From: JAWLFY01 sp041685355
GTDB taxonomy: Bacteria > Planctomycetota > Planctomycetia > Pirellulales > Pirellulaceae
Length of the DNA: 20,794 bases
Reading direction: 5' to 3'
NCBI GenBank assembly: GCA_041685355.1
Contig: JAWLFY010000086.1
Location: 1-20,794, forward strand
The notes under the pieces were generated by a model. The model saw nothing but the letters and a program-made list of their open reading frames with translations, made no database searches and was not told the origin of the DNA. This document shows, piece after piece, positions 1-8,270 of this stretch (positions within the stretch are counted from its first letter, which is position 1; each line of letters begins with the position of its first letter). The position numbers were made by a program, and so were the translations under genes.

Positions 1-1743
1 ACCGTCGGCGTCGAAATCCAGGACCTCGGCGGGGTCGACGTCGGGAAACAGGGCCGTGAAAGCCGCGGGATCGAGCAAGGCGGTCACGAACGGATCGAGA
101 TCCCCGAAGTCCAAGACCCCGTCACCGTTGGCGTCCCCCAGCACGAAGTTTTGGGGTTCTGCCTCGACGCGAACGTTATCGACGGCGAACCACCAATTGT
201 TCTGTGCGTCGATCAAGCCGAACCGGAGGATCATCGAGTTGCTGTTGATCGCCGGGAGGGCGGCCCCGCTGCCGCCGAACTCAAACGTTTGAACGTCGGC
301 GAACGTGGCGTAGAGATCGTCCCCGAGGAACAAAAACGGCGCGACCGCGGTCAGGGTCGCTTCGTCATCGGAGTCGATATCGAGCAACGTGACCCAGGTC
401 TCGCCGCCGTCGAACGAAGCTTCGGCGAGGGCCCGCTGTGACGATTCGACACGGGTCTCCCAGTCGAACGAGATTCGCACCGTCGTATTCTTGAAGTCGC
501 TCAGGTCGTAGGTACGGCTGACGTAGGAATTGAACTCCTTCAAGTCCTTGAGCGGATCGTCGTCAGCCAGTTCGACGTCGAAGTCGTCGTGAGCGTCCGG
601 GTCGGCGACCAACGCGGTGTTCCTTTCTCCGAAGATCGAGACCTCGTTCAAGAACGTCCGGTTTTGTCCGCCTTGCTGATTGGTCCACGATTGCACGTCG
701 ACCAGCGCCCAACCGTTAAACGCACCCTCGAGGCTTTCCGTCAGCAATCCCGAGTTGTCGATGACCCAGTTCGGGATTTCCTGCGTGTAGTCGGTACCGT
801 CACCAGGAGGTTGACCGACGCCCCCTTCGGGGAACGGAAGCAGGGTCAGCCCCTCGAAGTCTTCGAACTCGTTCAAGCTTGCCCCGTCGGTCAAGCCGAC
901 GTTATCGACCGCGAACCACCAATCGTTTCCGGACAAGACCACGCCAAAGCGGACGATCATCGACGTCGCGCCGTCCGGGGGCGTGAAATCGACGCCCGAC
1001 AGGAAGATCCCTTCGGACATCGAGGCAACCACCGGCGAGCCGTCACCATCGGGGAACGCGGAATAGACCACATCGTCCCCGGGGTTGGTCGACCACGACA
1101 ATTGGTCCGGGAACGCGAAAGGGCCCCATACCGGGTCGCCCGTCCAGTCCGAAGAGGCGACGGTGAACAGCGTTTGCCAGGTGGTGCCGCCGTCGAACGA
1201 GACGTCGGCGAACCCGATCTGGTTGTCTTCGGTGACGAAGTCCCAGTCGAAACTCAGCTCCAAACCGGCAAGATTCGCCCCGGAGATATCGTACGTCCGC
1301 TGGACGAACGAGTTGAACCCTTGGTCGCCGCGGCCTGGCGGCGGGAAGTCGTCCCACGCGTCGGGATCGGCGACCAACGCCGTGTTGTTGTCGACACCTA
1401 AGCGCATCCGGCTCCGCCCGGCGCCACGGGTACCGCCGCCTTGAGCGCCTTGCTCGTCGATCCAAGAATCGACATCGAGCGCGACCCAACCGTTGTAAGC
1501 GTCCGCCTCGGTCGCCTCGTGCTCGGGGGCGTTGATGATCTCCCACCCCGGGATCACATTTGTCCAATCGGTCCCGTCCCCGACCGTCGTGTTGGCGACG
1601 TCGAACGGTTGCAGCGGAACGTCGTTGAAGTCGTCGAACGCGACCTCCACGCGTTGCGCCCTTGCCGTCGATACGACGAGGGCGGTTGCCACAAAGGCGG
1701 CCGTCACCGGGACGGACCTTCGTGCGTCGAACTGTTTTCTCAT
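1..1743 (-). CDS. Secreted two-module protein with C-terminal EF-hand/dockerin-type repeat (partial, runs off left edge)
   Basis: An open frame of 581 codons starts at the ATG at 1743 behind a good GGAGAG ribosome site and reaches base 1 without a stop, so the C-terminus lies outside the window. Residues 1-29 look like a Sec signal peptide (arginine-rich start, hydrophobic core, cleavage after ARA). Two homologous modules follow, about residues 32-285 and 288-528. Each has an early D/E-F-x-x-F element, then FNS(F/Y)Vx-RTYD, then FDGGxTW, and ends with WWFAVDNV (from residues 276 and 517). Residues 535-551 read LGDANGDGVLDFGDLDP, an EF-hand-like calcium loop of the dockerin type, and a second loop (DFDADG) begins at the edge. 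The modules resemble lectin-like or MAM-like beta-sandwich domains of secreted planctomycete proteins, but I cannot name a family. The likely location is the cell surface or outside the cell. It lies 59 bases downstream of the DUF1559 gene on the same strand. Confidence 0.85.
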   Translation of the reverse strand, partial: MRKQFDARRSVPVTAAFVATALVVSTARAQRVEVAFDDFNDVPLQPFDVANTTVGDGTDWTNVIPGWEIINAPEHEATEADAYNGWVALDVDSWIDEQGAQGGGTRGAGRSRMRLGVDNNTALVADPDAWDDFPPPGRGDQGFNSFVQRTYDISGANLAGLELSFDWDFVTEDNQIGFADVSFDGGTTWQTLFTVASSDWTGDPVWGPFAFPDQLSWSTNPGDDVVYSAFPDGDGSPVVASMSEGIFLSGVDFTPPDGATSMIVRFGVVLSGNDWWFAVDNVGLTDGASLNEFEDFEGLTLLPFPEGGVGQPPGDGTDYTQEIPNWVIDNSGLLTESLEGAFNGWALVDVQSWTNQQGGQNRTFLNEVSIFGERNTALVADPDAHDDFDVELADDDPLKDLKEFNSYVSRTYDLSDFKNTTVRISFDWETRVESSQRALAEASFDGGETWVTLLDIDSDDEATLTAVAPFLFLGDDLYATFADVQTFEFGGSGAALPAINSNSMILRFGLIDAQNNWWFAVDNVRVEAEPQNFVLGDANGDGVLDFGDLDPFVTALLDPAAFTALFPDVDPAEVLDFDADG

Positions 1744-1802
1744 GAGACTCTCCAAAATCGTGGTGCAGAAGAAACAGAAAAGCGGCCGGATGAGCCTTCG
1801 GG

Positions 1803-2906
1803 TCAGTTTTCGAAGGAGGCGACTTCGCCTTCGCCACGCGTCCCGAGGGCGCTAAGAACGATCGGATCGATCGATTCGGTAACGAACGAGACGCCCGCGT
1901 CGCCTCGGCAGAACTGGGCCCCTCCGACGTGCCGGCTGCCGAAGCTCACTTCGTAAGCGGCCCATTCGGGGCTGGCATCGGAGAATCGGCCGGTCGGCTT
2001 CGGCATATTGATCGGTACCGCGGTCGATCCGCCTTGCTCCGACCAGTCGGTCCCCTCCCAGTTGTCGAAGTCATCGCCTCCCAGCGCCCAGTGGTCCTTG
2101 CGGCCGGTGTTCGGGTTCTCTTGGCGAGTCGACGAAGCGAACAGCTCGGGGTCTGGTTCGGCCTCCCCAATCATCACCGTGTTGGAAAGCCCGTCCGTGA
2201 CGTCACGAAACTTAACGGCGCCCCCCATGCCGCCTTGAGCGATCCGCGCCCTGTCCGGAGGGCGGGTGAGCATCATTCCGTCCAGTTCCGAATGGTGAAG
2301 CGTTGTATTCCCGGCGCCCCAAGTCCCACGGTTGGCCCGGCCCCAACCCCAGTCCGGCTTCCAGTCATTCGGTTGGATCCCGGTCACGACCCCCAGGTAG
2401 TTCGCCGGCTGCCGGTTCGCCACGAACCAAGGGGGCGAGTAGGTCGACGCGTCGAGCATCGGCCGTGCCGTGGAGGAGGGGCACCGCATGAACGGCATCG
2501 GGGTCTGGGACGCGGCGATCTGCCGCAACACCGGGCTGGTCGATTCTAAAGTCGCATCCTCGATCGCCACCGACGACGCCCAGTTGACAGAGCCGAAACT
2601 CAATCGCTCATAGAGTGGCCCTTGCTCGACGAACGGCAAGATAAAAGCGCTCCAGTGACCCCCTTCCTGTGCCTCGCCGAGCATCGGCAGCTCTTCCGAA
2701 TTCACATCGGCGAACTGATGAATCGCCAACCCCAACTGCTTCAAATTGTTTTGGCAGCTCATCCGCCGGGCCGCCTCCCGGGCCGCTTGGACGGCCGGCA
2801 ACAGCAACCCGACCAAGACCCCGATGATCGCGATCACCACGAGCAACTCGACCAACGTAAAGCCACGGCGTGGCTGCCGTTTGAGGTGACATTTCATGGC
2901 GATCAC
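1803..2906 (-). CDS. DUF1559 family protein with type IV pilin/type II pseudopilin N-terminal methylation motif
   Basis: The N-terminus carries the prepilin motif RRGFTLVELLVVIAIIGVL, with predicted cleavage between Gly15 and Phe16 and the conserved Glu at mature position 5. It continues into LLPAVQAAREAARR and NNLKQLGLAIH, the hallmark start of planctomycete DUF1559 (SBP_bac_10-type) proteins. The C-terminus keeps the family ending RHVGGAQF...SID..VL.AL.TRGEGE, although the usual H-GG-F-x-x-DG reads GDAG here. Length (about 365 residues) is typical. These proteins are thought to be exported through a pseudopilin-type pathway, but their function is unknown. The GTG at 2906 is 10 bases from an ACGGAG ribosome site. 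The ATG at 2897 gives the more usual MKxxxRRGFTL start and is a reasonable alternative. A lipoprotein gene lies upstream and a secreted modular protein downstream, all on the same strand. Confidence 0.93.
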   Translation of the reverse strand: MIAMKCHLKRQPRRGFTLVELLVVIAIIGVLVGLLLPAVQAAREAARRMSCQNNLKQLGLAIHQFADVNSEELPMLGEAQEGGHWSAFILPFVEQGPLYERLSFGSVNWASSVAIEDATLESTSPVLRQIAASQTPMPFMRCPSSTARPMLDASTYSPPWFVANRQPANYLGVVTGIQPNDWKPDWGWGRANRGTWGAGNTTLHHSELDGMMLTRPPDRARIAQGGMGGAVKFRDVTDGLSNTVMIGEAEPDPELFASSTRQENPNTGRKDHWALGGDDFDNWEGTDWSEQGGSTAVPINMPKPTGRFSDASPEWAAYEVSFGSRHVGGAQFCRGDAGVSFVTESIDPIVLSALGTRGEGEVASFEN

Positions 2907-2993
2907 TGAATCAATACTCCGTGTGAATGGGTGGTGTGTCGGACGGCACCGGCGGGCCGAACGCGATTGTTAGCTGAAAGGCCAGACCGGGAA

Positions 2994-3449
2994 TCACGAC
3001 GCAGGGATATCGAACTCGAACCGATTCTCACCCGAAGACGTGACCTCGAATCGCACCGGACTCTCTTCATCACTCGAATAAGGGAACGGGACAATGTCTT
3101 CCGTGACGAGCCTGCGATCGTCATCCCCTTTTTCTCCGTCAAGGCCGAACACCTCTTTTGATTTCGCGTCGACGATGCACGAAAAAGAAACCCGATACTC
3201 ACCGACCGGCAAGCCCTTCCCGTCGGTGGAACGGAGCGAGAGGTTCCCGTCTTTGTCCGTCTCGCCGACACCCAAGTTATAAGGCTGGACCGGCCGACCA
3301 ACGGGCCGCATGTACACGATCAAACGCTCGTACGACTCGCCCGCCATCAAGACCTTTCCCGTCACCGGGTAAAGGGACGGCCGTCCGCCACACCCCAGAG
3401 AAGCTACCGCCACGAAAAGAAGGCAGAATGAAGGGCGTATAAAATTCAT
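2994..3449 (-). CDS. Small planctomycete lipoprotein, probable beta-sandwich (carboxypeptidase-regulatory-like)
   Basis: This is a 151-residue protein with a signal peptide ending in a lipobox (VASLGC, lipidated Cys20) followed by GGRPSLYPVTGKVLMAGE. The pattern 'P-V-T-G-K-V' followed by 'G...T(D)xxGxxSL' and 'LPVGEYRVSF' is the short transthyretin- or carboxypeptidase-regulatory-like sandwich seen in many planctomycete lipoproteins paired with DUF1559 genes. The C-terminus (VRFEVTSSGENRFEFDIP) gives the expected last strands. It should be membrane-attached and face the periplasm, with unknown function. There is no clear Shine-Dalgarno sequence before the ATG at 3449. The DUF1559 gene starts 87 bases downstream on the same strand, so the two are probably co-transcribed. 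Confidence 0.85.
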   Translation of the reverse strand: MNFIRPSFCLLFVAVASLGCGGRPSLYPVTGKVLMAGESYERLIVYMRPVGRPVQPYNLGVGETDKDGNLSLRSTDGKGLPVGEYRVSFSCIVDAKSKEVFGLDGEKGDDDRRLVTEDIVPFPYSSDEESPVRFEVTSSGENRFEFDIPAS

Positions 3450-3571
3450 CGCAACAAAAAACCGTGTGTAAGCGGGCCGCCCTGACGGGGCGATCAGCCG
3501 AAAACGAATAGGTCACATCGTCCATCGTGTGCACAATGACATTCGATGTGCACGAGGATGCCGATCAGATA

Positions 3572-3612
3572 CCGATGCCGATGCCGATGCCGATGCCGAT
3601 GCCGATGCCGAT
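3572..3612 (+). repeat. CCGATG hexanucleotide microsatellite, about 6.8 copies
   Basis: Six perfect copies of CCGATG plus five further bases form an uninterrupted run. It abuts the TCAGT repeat that follows. It lies in the divergent intergenic region and is likely to vary in length between strains by slippage. Confidence 0.95.
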
Positions 3613-3626
3613 CAGTTCAGTTCAGT
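3612..3626 (+). repeat. TCAGT pentanucleotide repeat, 3 copies
   Basis: Three perfect tandem copies of TCAGT share their first base with the end of the preceding CCGATG run. Two different simple repeats are therefore directly joined. Confidence 0.85.
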
Positions 3627-3677
3627 CGTCTCTCGACACGACTCGATCGGGCCGTCGATATGGGTCGGGCGGCAATT

Positions 3678-3721
3678 GTATCGGCACGCCAATCAAGCCG
3701 ATGAAGGATTGGCACCGATAC
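3678..3721. repeat. Imperfect inverted repeat (hairpin or operator candidate)
   Basis: The left arm GTATCGG-CACG-CCAATC (3678-3694) pairs with the right arm GATTGG-CA-CCGATAC (3707-3721) around a 12-base loop. This gives 13 base pairs with an internal 4-by-2 bulge. No T-run follows on either strand, so it does not look like an intrinsic terminator. It lies about 230 bases upstream of the PQQ-protein start and could be an operator or a leader RNA structure. Confidence 0.55.
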
Positions 3722-3937
3722 GGTTAATAAAGCGTGAAGGTCCAGCGGTGGTTGACGAGACAGCCGCCTGCTTCCCAAACCTCCCAAATTACCATCACGA
3801 AGCGGATCTGTTCTTAACAATTGAAATGTGAAGTTTTGAGTCATCTTTGGTGTGCGGACTTTCAGGCGTACCGTTTTGACGATATCAAATGGGAGCGTGG
3901 AGGGTCCGGGGCGTGGTTCCGGCGACGTCGGCTTGAC

Positions 3938-3946
3938 GGAGGAGGG
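3938..3946 (+). promoter_or_regulatory. Ribosome binding site deciding the PQQ-protein start
   Basis: GGAGGAGGG sits 7 bases before the ATG at 3954. It is the strongest Shine-Dalgarno sequence in the window. It favours this start over the upstream GTG at 3852, whose extra 34 residues look non-coding, and over the later ATG at 4026. Confidence 0.85.
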
Positions 3947-3953
3947 TTTCGTG

Positions 3954-6900
3954 ATGCGTTGTCGTTCACGTGGATCGGGATTTGGGTTCATGTCGGTGAA
4001 GTGCACGTCCGTTGGGGCTCGGCGGATGGTTCGCCTGATCGCGGCCTTTTTTTTGTCCGCCGTCGTTTCGATCGGAAGCGGGGTTTGTGATGGCGTCGGC
4101 GGGCGGGCATGGGGTGACGATTGGCCGACGTTTCGTCATGACCAGCGGCGTAGCGGGGTGACGTCGGAGACGATTGACGCGTCGACGCTCCGGGCGGATT
4201 GGCAGTGGCGGGCCCCCTCGCCTCCGGCGTCGGCATGGCCGGACGCGGCGAAGTGGGATGCGTACGCGACGCTCGACGGGCTCCGTTCGATGCGGGACTA
4301 TGATTCGGCCCTGCACCCGATCGTGGTCGGGGACCGACTTTTCTTGCCGGGCAACGCGGATGACACGGTGCGTTGTTTGTCGGCGGAAACGGGGGAACTG
4401 TTGTGGCAATTGACGGTCGAGGCCCCGGTGCGGATCGCGCCGACCTATCACGACGGCCTCGTCTACTTCGGTTGCGACGACGGGGCCGTTTACGCGGCCG
4501 ACGCGTCGACCGGCGAACTCCGTTGGCGGACGCCTCTGAGCGGGTTACCGTCGGGGGAAAACTCGTTCTTGAACAACGGTCGAATCTGCTCGTTGATGCC
4601 GGTCCGCTCGGGAGTGCTGATCGACGCGGAGGCGGGGACGGGCGTGGTCGCGGCTGGGATCTTTCCGTGGCAGGCGACGCTGCTGGGCGCGGTGGACCTG
4701 ACGAGCGGCGAGATCGTGTGGCGGCAGGATCTGGGAACCGGTTGGACGCTCGAGGGGGCGATGTTGTTGTCGCCAAGCTACATCATCGCGCCTCAGGGCC
4801 GTTCGGCGCCGCTGCGATTCGAGCGGGACGGGGGCCGACCGGACGGCGTGATGTCGGGCGGGGGCGGGTCGTTCGTGGTGCTCAGCGAAGACTCGCGGCT
4901 GTTCCACGGCCCGGGGAACAAGGGAGGGTGGATCACCGAATCCGATGCCTCGGGTATGACCGGAGAGGAGGGCGCGGTCGATAAGATCGCGAGTTTTGAT
5001 AAGGGTTTGGCGATCGTCGTCCGCGGCCACACGGCGTTCCTGCTCGACGATCGACGGTTGGCCGCGTTCGACCGTCGGACCGGAGAATTCCTTTGGGTTT
5101 CGCCGTGCGACTGCCCGCACGAACTGATCTTGGCGGGCGAGACGCTGTTTGCCGGTGGGGACGACGAGGTGTTGGCGTATTCCGCCGCGGACGGCCATCC
5201 GGTTTGGCGGGGCGAGGTCGAGGGGCGGGCGATCGGGTTGGCCGTCGCCTCCGGGGGGCTGTTCGTTTCCACGGACACGGGCGTGGTCCACCGCTTCACG
5301 CCCGGCGGTCCCGCCGTCGATCCGCCGATTGTGGATGATTCGCCCTCGGACTTCGAGCTCGCTCAAGGCCCCGGGGCGGAAGTCGTGCCGGAACCGGATC
5401 CGGACCTCCTCCACCGCTGGGTTTTCCGGAACGGGCAGGCGGAACTTGGGGATTCCGGCTCGCGAGGGCCTTGGTCGTTGCGTTCGGCCGCGCCGCAGGG
5501 GGTTCCGCTAGAGATGCCTCCGGGGTCCCGACTTGTCCGACAAGGTGACGAGCACGCGTTACGTCTTGACGGGCGGACGGCGCCCTCGGTGGTCGAGGAT
5601 TTTCGCGCGGTGCCGCACCCCGACGCGGCGTTGACGGTCGAGGCGTTCGTTCGCATCGATCAGCCGCTCGCGTGGGGCGGGATCTGTTCGGTGATGCAGG
5701 ACAACGGCGCGTACGAGAAGGGATGGATTTTGGGCTACCGCGATCGGTCATTCGGGTTTGCGGTCAACGGCCGCGAGGGCCCGGACCGATTGACGTGGGT
5801 GACCGATCCACAGGGGCGGATCACGGAGGGAACCTGGTATCACGTCGCGGCGACGTACGACGGGACCCGTTCGACGCTTTATCTCGACGGCGAAGCGGTC
5901 GCCGTGTCGGAGGAGCAAAGCGGGGCCATCGATTATCCGCGGCGAGCGGGTTTCCACTTGGGGGCTTACAGGGACGACGACGAGCACTTCCTCGCCGAGG
6001 GGATGCTTCACGAGGTTCGGGTCTATCGACGAGGGTTGGCCCCGGACGAGATCGCCCGGCACGCCGCGGCGAAGCTGGGGAGATTCGAATCGCCGACCGC
6101 CACGGGCGATCCTCAGCCATCGGAAACGCCGGTCGCCGCGCCAGTCGCCGGACCCGTTTTGAAGTTTGTCGGGCCGGGCGCCGCCGAGGTTCGCTGGACG
6201 ACGGCAACGCCCCAGCCGACGCGGTTGCGGATCAGCGAGGGGGAAGCCGCGGTCACGATCGCCGAACCGGAGACGGAGACGACGGAACATTTCGCGGCGC
6301 TGACGAATCTCAGGCCCCAGGCGGTCGTCAAGTTTCGGATCATTCAGACGGTCCGGGGGCGGAAGGTGAGCAGCGAGGAGTATGAGTGCGACACCCATTT
6401 CGATTACTCGAGACGTTCGCTTCCGCCGCCCACGCCGGACGTGGAGGCGGAGTCGGCCCGCGCCGAACGATGGGTCTCGGGACTCGATGGCGGGAACCCG
6501 CGAGGGATCGGTGTGGTGTGGGGTTGTGCGGACGAAGGCCGGTTCGCCGAATCGTTGGCGCGGCTCAGCGGTCATGACGTGATCGTCGTCGAGGAGGATC
6601 GTGAGCAGGTCGAGGCCGCCCGACGAAGGCTGGCGGATGCCGGCGTGTACGGACGCGTCGTCGCCGCGCGGATGGCCCGCTCGGCCGAGGAGATCGGACT
6701 CCCGGCCGGCACCGCGAACTGGTTGTGGGTCGACCCACATTCGGCGGGAACGCTCGACGACGAGCGGTGGTTGGAAGACGCGTTAACACTCGTCCGCCCG
6801 CGGGGCGTGGTCGCGGTTCCCGGCTCTTGGGAACGGGGCGAAATCTTGTCCCGTGCCTCGTTCGAGCTGCTACCCGGCGGGGGCGTTGAATCGCCTGATG

Positions 6901-8270
6901 CCCCGGCCGCCGAGGATCCGCTGGCGATGGATTTGGCGCGTGCCCCGCGGCACGACGGCGCCGCGGGGTGGACGCATATGTACGGGACTGCGGACAACGC
7001 CGCGTACGCCGGCGAGACATTATCGGGGGTTCGCCATACGGACGATCTCCGTGTCGCGTGGGCCGGGCGTCCGGGGCCGAGGTACCAATCGGACCGTGGG
7101 AATCGAAAGCCGTCCCCGCTGGCGGCCGACGGGCGTTTATACCTGCAAGGGCTCCGCCGGACGATCGGGATCGACGCCCACAACGGCTCGATCTTGTGGG
7201 CCTTGGAGCTGCCGGAGATCGCCCGTTTCAACGTCCCGCGTGATTGTTCCAACTGGTGTGCCGACGAGCAGAACGTCTACATCGCCGCGCGACATCGATG
7301 CCTCGTCATCGACGGCCGGACGGGAGAGATCGGCGAAGAAAGGATCGTCCCGAATCCCGAGGATGCGGGTGCAGGGGAAGAGGCTTGGGAGTGGGGTTAT
7401 GTCGCCCGCCCGGCTGGCCTTCTGGTCGGCTCGGCGGTGCGTCAGGGCGCGGCCTTCAAGGAGTTCTGGGGTCCGGAGAACTGGTACGACAGCTCCGACG
7501 GCGAGCACGCGAAGAAAGTCTGCTCGGATTTCCTGTTCGGTCTCGACGCGGTGACGGGAGATTCGCGTTGGCTTTACCGCGGCGGGCTCGTCGTGAACCC
7601 GACGATCACGATCGCCGACGGGAGGATCCATTTCGTCGAGTGCCGTTCTTCGCAAGCGATCTCCGCCGCGGCACGGCGTCTCGACGGCGATGACTTTTGG
7701 GCCAACCTGCATCTCGTGACACTTGACCTGCAAAGCGGTGAACGGTTGTGGGAGACGCCGGCGAAACCGATGGAAGGTCAGTCGGCGTTTTACCTTGTCG
7801 CCGCCGAGGGACGGTTGTTGATGCAGTCGAGTCGCGGGGGCGTTTTCGCGATGTACGCGTTCGACTCGGAGACCGGAGAGATGCTGTGGCGTGGCCGTTA
7901 CGATTGGGAGGCCGATCACCACGGGAAGCACTTGTCGCGTCCCGCGGTCGTCGAGGGTCGGGTCTATCTCCGACCGCTGACGCTCGACTTGGCTGACGGC
8001 TCGGTGGTTTCCGAATCTTTTCCGGACGGTCACCAATGCGGAACCTACACGGCGAGTCGCGACGCGTTGTTCCTCCGGGCGGGAAATTTGACCGTTTGGG
8101 ACCGCGTTTCCGACGGGGCGACACGCTGGGACCGTTTGCGTCCCGACTGTTGGATCAGCACGATTCCGGCCGAAGGGATGCTCCTCTCGCCCGAAGGGGG
8201 TGGCGGGTGCTCCTGCGGAGGATGGATCGAGACCTCGATCGGGTTCGCGCCGCGATGGAGAATCCGTTGA
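3954..8270 (+). CDS. Exported PQQ-type beta-propeller protein with inserted LamG, Fn3-like and methyltransferase-like domains
   Basis: This 1438-residue protein has a long basic start and a hydrophobic signal (LIAAFFLSAVVSIGSGV), with mature sequence near residue 54. The first propeller half (about 55-450) opens with WPTFRHDxxRSG and has PQQ-type repeats such as VRCLSAETGELLWQL and VYAADASTGELRW. A LamG/concanavalin domain follows at about 484-710 (LTVEAFVRI, GTWYHVAATYDG, LYLDGEAV, HEVRVYRRGL). An Fn3- or purple-acid-phosphatase-N-like strand region is at about 732-818. A Rossmann methyltransferase-like segment is at about 837-975, with GVVWGCADEG in place of motif I and VIVVEED then VEAARRRLADAGVYG. 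The propeller resumes at about 1001-1438 (WTHMYGTADNAAY, VPRDCSNWCADEQNVYIA, LYLQG) and ends with GGGGCSCGGWIETSIGF. The architecture is known in planctomycetes, but its function is not. It is the first gene of a five-gene operon, and the next gene starts inside its last 16 bases. Confidence 0.9.
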   Translation: MRCRSRGSGFGFMSVKCTSVGARRMVRLIAAFFLSAVVSIGSGVCDGVGGRAWGDDWPTFRHDQRRSGVTSETIDASTLRADWQWRAPSPPASAWPDAAKWDAYATLDGLRSMRDYDSALHPIVVGDRLFLPGNADDTVRCLSAETGELLWQLTVEAPVRIAPTYHDGLVYFGCDDGAVYAADASTGELRWRTPLSGLPSGENSFLNNGRICSLMPVRSGVLIDAEAGTGVVAAGIFPWQATLLGAVDLTSGEIVWRQDLGTGWTLEGAMLLSPSYIIAPQGRSAPLRFERDGGRPDGVMSGGGGSFVVLSEDSRLFHGPGNKGGWITESDASGMTGEEGAVDKIASFDKGLAIVVRGHTAFLLDDRRLAAFDRRTGEFLWVSPCDCPHELILAGETLFAGGDDEVLAYSAADGHPVWRGEVEGRAIGLAVASGGLFVSTDTGVVHRFTPGGPAVDPPIVDDSPSDFELAQGPGAEVVPEPDPDLLHRWVFRNGQAELGDSGSRGPWSLRSAAPQGVPLEMPPGSRLVRQGDEHALRLDGRTAPSVVEDFRAVPHPDAALTVEAFVRIDQPLAWGGICSVMQDNGAYEKGWILGYRDRSFGFAVNGREGPDRLTWVTDPQGRITEGTWYHVAATYDGTRSTLYLDGEAVAVSEEQSGAIDYPRRAGFHLGAYRDDDEHFLAEGMLHEVRVYRRGLAPDEIARHAAAKLGRFESPTATGDPQPSETPVAAPVAGPVLKFVGPGAAEVRWTTATPQPTRLRISEGEAAVTIAEPETETTEHFAALTNLRPQAVVKFRIIQTVRGRKVSSEEYECDTHFDYSRRSLPPPTPDVEAESARAERWVSGLDGGNPRGIGVVWGCADEGRFAESLARLSGHDVIVVEEDREQVEAARRRLADAGVYGRVVAARMARSAEEIGLPAGTANWLWVDPHSAGTLDDERWLEDALTLVRPRGVVAVPGSWERGEILSRASFELLPGGGVESPDAPAAEDPLAMDLARAPRHDGAAGWTHMYGTADNAAYAGETLSGVRHTDDLRVAWAGRPGPRYQSDRGNRKPSPLAADGRLYLQGLRRTIGIDAHNGSILWALELPEIARFNVPRDCSNWCADEQNVYIAARHRCLVIDGRTGEIGEERIVPNPEDAGAGEEAWEWGYVARPAGLLVGSAVRQGAAFKEFWGPENWYDSSDGEHAKKVCSDFLFGLDAVTGDSRWLYRGGLVVNPTITIADGRIHFVECRSSQAISAAARRLDGDDFWANLHLVTLDLQSGERLWETPAKPMEGQSAFYLVAAEGRLLMQSSRGGVFAMYAFDSETGEMLWRGRYDWEADHHGKHLSRPAVVEGRVYLRPLTLDLADGSVVSESFPDGHQCGTYTASRDALFLRAGNLTVWDRVSDGATRWDRLRPDCWISTIPAEGMLLSPEGGGGCSCGGWIETSIGFAPRWRIR

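Larger units (their letters stand above)
3450..3953. other. Divergent intergenic region (504 bases) with repeats
   Basis: This region lies between the minus-strand lipoprotein gene and the plus-strand PQQ-protein gene and must hold promoters for both units. I could not assign convincing -35/-10 pairs. Visible structure consists of two GTGCAC palindromes (3529-3534 and 3548-3553), a hexamer microsatellite followed directly by a pentamer repeat (3572-3626), and an imperfect inverted repeat (3678-3721). The open frames that cross it read as simple repeats such as (DA)n and show no protein-like composition, so I call no gene here. Confidence 0.7.

Noticed and set aside
589..1401. 270-residue plus-strand open frame
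   Set aside because: It is antisense to the secreted two-module protein, which has a signal peptide, internal homology and a ribosome site.
3529..3831. Small protein gene with a (DA)n stretch
   Set aside because: Its middle is simply the CCGATG microsatellite in translation, with no ribosome site and no protein-like remainder.
3852..3953. Upstream GTG extension of the PQQ-protein gene
   Set aside because: The strong GGAGGAGGG site directly precedes the ATG at 3954, and the 34 extra residues do not resemble a signal peptide.
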